A stretch of 64,000 bases of DNA from Chloroflexota bacterium (GTDB lineage: Bacteria; Chloroflexota; Anaerolineae; Anaerolineales; Anaerolineaceae). The position numbers and the translations under genes are program-made. The stretch spans positions 62,001 through 126,000 of the forward strand of contig JAKQJC010000001.1 in assembly GCA_029561345.1 (NCBI GenBank), given 5' to 3'. Within the stretch, counting starts at the first letter, position 1. Each line of letters begins with the position of its first letter. The notes under the pieces are model-generated. The model was not told the origin of the DNA. It made no database searches and saw only the letters and a program-made list of their open reading frames with translations. Below, in pieces: positions 61,932 through 64,000 of the stretch.

Positions 61932-63805
61932 GGGCATTTCCATTGGGTGTTGGGGAACTGCATGCGCAGATCGCCCAGGCTGGAGAGGATGCCGCAGGCA
62001 GCACATTGGACGGCGCAATCGGGGCGCGAACGGCCGTCAAGGCTCCACTGGTAATCCTGTTTAAGATAATTTTTGCTGACGCCGGTGTTAATATGATCCC
62101 AGGGCAAAATTTCATCCAGTTCGCGCTGGCGGTGGCTGTAGAAGGCCGGGTCAATACCGGCTTCGGCATAGGCCTCCTGCCAGATCTCAAAGCGGAACTG
62201 GTCGCGCCAGGCATCGAATTTGGCGCCTTTCTGCCAGGCGCGCAGGATGACTTCGCCGGTGCGGCGGTCGCCTCGGGTCAGCCAGGCTTCGAGCTGGGTG
62301 CCGGGCGGCTCGTTCCAGGTGAGCCTGAGATTCTGGTGGCGCAAGCCCTGCTTGAGCAGGTTGAGCTTGGCGTTGATCTGGTCCACGCTGTCGCAGGAGA
62401 CCCACTGGAAGGGGGTGTGGGGCTTGGGCACGAAGGTGCTGACGCCGGCATGAACTTTGACGCGCCCGCCGCGGATTTTTTGACCGATGCGCAGCACCTG
62501 GTAACAGGTTTCGATGATTTCCTGCACATCTTCCAGGGTTTCGGAGGGATGGCCGATCATGAAGTAGAGCTTGAGGCTGGTCCAACCGTGTTCAAACACG
62601 GTGCGGGCTGTATCCAGAAGCTGACCGGCAGGCAGGGGTTTGTTGATGATTTGGCGCATGCGTTCGGTGGCCGCTTCGGGAGCCAGGGTAAAGCCGCCGG
62701 AAGCGCGGCAATCCTTGAGATTATCCATCAATTCTGCCGAGAAGGATTCGATGCGCAGGGATGGGAGTGAAATGGTGAGGTGGGCGCCGGCGAAGCGGCG
62801 GTTGGCTTCTTCGGTGAGCTTGAGAATCTGCGTGTAGTCAGAAGAAGAAAGGGAAAGCAGGCCAATATCTTCGTAACCGGTGGCATGAACTGCCTCCTGC
62901 ATGGCGTTCAAAATTTGTTCCACCGGACGCTCGCGCACCGGGCGGTTGACCATGCCGGCCTGGCAGAAACGGCAGCCGCGCGAACAGCCGCGCATGATTT
63001 CGATGGCGATGCGGTTATGCACCACTTCCACCGAAGGCACCAGAAAACGGGTGAGCGGCGGAGGCAATTGGGGCACAATGCGTTTGGTGATGGTTGAAGG
63101 GGCGGCAGGGTGGATGGGTTTGAAATCTGCCACCCGGCCGTCGGGATGGTAGGATACCTGGTAAAAAGACGGCACATAAACGCCTTCAATGTGAGCCAGG
63201 GCGGCCAGCAGGTCGGCCCGGCTGCCCGCGGATGTCTTCCAGGCCTGCCAGGCGTCAACAATTTCGAGAATCACCCCTTCTCCCTCGCCGATGACAAAAG
63301 CGTCGATGAAGGCCGACATGGGCTCGGGGTTATACGCAGCGTGACCGCCAGCAATCACCAGGGGATGGGTTTCGTTGCGCTCGGCGCTGCGCAGGGGCAG
63401 GCCGGCCAGGTCCAGGATATTGAGGGTGTTGGTGTAGATGGTTTCGTAGGGCAGGGTGATGCCGATGATATCAAAACTGGCGAGCGGATGCTTGCTTTCA
63501 AGCGAGAAAAGGGGAATGCCATCGCGGCGCAGGATGGTCTCCAGGTCCAGCCAGGGGGCATAGGCGCGTTCAGCGGCCACGTCAGGTCGCCGGTTAAGGA
63601 TATCATAGAGAATAGCCAGGCCGAGGTTGGCGAGGCCGATATCATAGATATCGGGAAAGACCAGGGCCACATGGGCAGAAACGCTGTCCCAGGGCTTGAG
63701 CACCCGGTTCAGTTCACCCCCGGCGTAACGGCCGGGTTTATCAACGGTGGGCAAAATCCGTTCGAGGCGGGCTTCAATTTCAGATGCGGTTAAGGGCAAG
63801 GGCAT
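61928..63805 (-). CDS. TIGR03960-family B12-binding-like radical SAM protein
   Basis: 625 residues. The N-terminal half contains a B12-binding-like fold (VALVFPDIYDIGLANLGLAI). The radical SAM core has the cluster motif CxxxCxxC near 275-282 (RGCSRGCRFCQAG). The C-terminal part has a conserved Trp/His region (ILPWDHINTGVSKNYLKQDY) and a CAVQCAACG cysteine set that may hold an additional cluster. It starts two bases after the SDR stop and overlaps the DUF2344 gene. Confidence 0.94.
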   Translation of the reverse strand: MPLPLTASEIEARLERILPTVDKPGRYAGGELNRVLKPWDSVSAHVALVFPDIYDIGLANLGLAILYDILNRRPDVAAERAYAPWLDLETILRRDGIPLFSLESKHPLASFDIIGITLPYETIYTNTLNILDLAGLPLRSAERNETHPLVIAGGHAAYNPEPMSAFIDAFVIGEGEGVILEIVDAWQAWKTSAGSRADLLAALAHIEGVYVPSFYQVSYHPDGRVADFKPIHPAAPSTITKRIVPQLPPPLTRFLVPSVEVVHNRIAIEIMRGCSRGCRFCQAGMVNRPVRERPVEQILNAMQEAVHATGYEDIGLLSLSSSDYTQILKLTEEANRRFAGAHLTISLPSLRIESFSAELMDNLKDCRASGGFTLAPEAATERMRQIINKPLPAGQLLDTARTVFEHGWTSLKLYFMIGHPSETLEDVQEIIETCYQVLRIGQKIRGGRVKVHAGVSTFVPKPHTPFQWVSCDSVDQINAKLNLLKQGLRHQNLRLTWNEPPGTQLEAWLTRGDRRTGEVILRAWQKGAKFDAWRDQFRFEIWQEAYAEAGIDPAFYSHRQRELDEILPWDHINTGVSKNYLKQDYQWSLDGRSRPDCAVQCAACGILSSLGDLRMQFPNTQWKCP

Positions 63806-63807
63806 GC

Positions 63808-64000
63808 TTAAAGGGTTCCTTTGTACATGCCGCCGTCCACTGTCAGCATCACGCCGGTAATATAAGATGCAGCAGGTGAGACAAGGAAGATGGCGGCATT
63901 GGCGAATTCTTCGGGTGTTGCCATGCGGCCAAAGGGGCTTTCCTGAGCCTGGCGGGCAACTTCCTGCTCCACCGTGCTGCCGTTCCTCTGGGCGCGGGCC
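63808..64000 (-). CDS. Short-chain dehydrogenase/reductase, C-terminal fragment at right edge
   Basis: Only the last 63 codons are in the window. The visible part ([20 protein letters not shown], then [17 protein letters not shown]) is the typical C terminus of classical SDRs of the FabG type. The stop is two bases from the radical SAM start codon, so the genes are probably cotranscribed. Confidence 0.93.
   Translation of the reverse strand, partial: ARAQRNGSTVEQEVARQAQESPFGRMATPEEFANAAIFLVSPAASYITGVMLTVDGGMYKGTL

Overview
The window reads as a chromosomal segment of a Chloroflexota bacterium, most likely of class Anaerolineae. This is inferred from gene content and protein style, not from a search. 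The signs are secreted and lipid-anchored proteins with Pro/Thr linkers, two transmembrane Ser/Thr kinases, an NBR1-type Ig lipoprotein, a UbiD/UbiA quinone-type set, multi-GAF sensors and c-di-GMP signalling. Coding density is high, operons overlap tightly (TGATG, ATGA, GTGA junctions), and three tRNA genes lack an encoded CCA. No insertion sequence, phage or CRISPR array is visible.

Layout. 1-8.8 kb is a signalling block. A leftward operon has two lone receivers, a 1451-residue multi-GAF sensor without a kinase domain, and a membrane-GAF protein cut by the window edge. A rightward pair (REC-HPt and HPt-REC-REC-GGDEF) ends in a c-di-GMP synthase. 8.7-12 kb is an iron-uptake operon (DtxR-type repressor, FeoA-FeoB fusion, FeoC-like protein) behind a promoter flanked by two related palindromes. 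12-16.4 kb holds an AhpD-like protein, a TipA-type MerR regulator with a 19-bp-spacer promoter, tRNA-Lys, and an AT-richer stretch with a GT87-like membrane protein and an unrecognised Lys-rich protein. 16.6-22.2 kb has an S9 peptidase, a subtilisin and a TPR-GAF-GGDEF cyclase in one run. 22.4-28.3 kb has tRNA-Leu, folC, lon and an MFS exporter. 28.3-30.2 kb has an FHA-winged-helix regulator divergent from a Ser/Thr kinase. 30.3-35.3 kb is a leftward AAA ATPase, GDPD, GH3-like membrane protein operon. 35.5-38.8 kb has a propeller lipoprotein and enolase.

38.8-41.3 kb is a leftward operon (redoxin, SDR, alpha/beta hydrolase). The redoxin has an in-frame UGA exactly where its active-site Cys belongs, followed by hairpins placed like a bacterial SECIS. 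It is the best candidate here for something automatic annotation would miss. 41.4-49.7 kb has a CBS protein, an S1-domain protein with a perfect-consensus promoter, then pyrG, a UbiD-type decarboxylase, an NMT1/THI5-type ABC importer and a UbiA prenyltransferase. 49.8-55.3 kb has the NBR1 lipoprotein with a Ser/Thr kinase, tpiA, an HExxH membrane protein and a double-GNAT protein. 55.4-59 kb has upp, a zinc-ribbon protein, an SH3-type secreted protein, an esterase and a TRIC-family channel. 59.1-64 kb has a secreted phosphoesterase, a lipoprotein gene broken by UGA, dut, tRNA-Arg, the DUF2344/radical-SAM pair, and an SDR cut by the right edge.

How the parts fit. Environmental signalling dominates: c-di-GMP cyclases, phosphorelay parts, and two Ser/Thr kinases each beside a likely partner. 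It is set among housekeeping genes for glycolysis (eno, tpiA), nucleotides (pyrG, upp, dut) and folate (folC). Stretches without genes are short. 13613-13936 and 26612-26964 are described under their features. In 22170-22433 and 60545-60736 I see nothing I can name.
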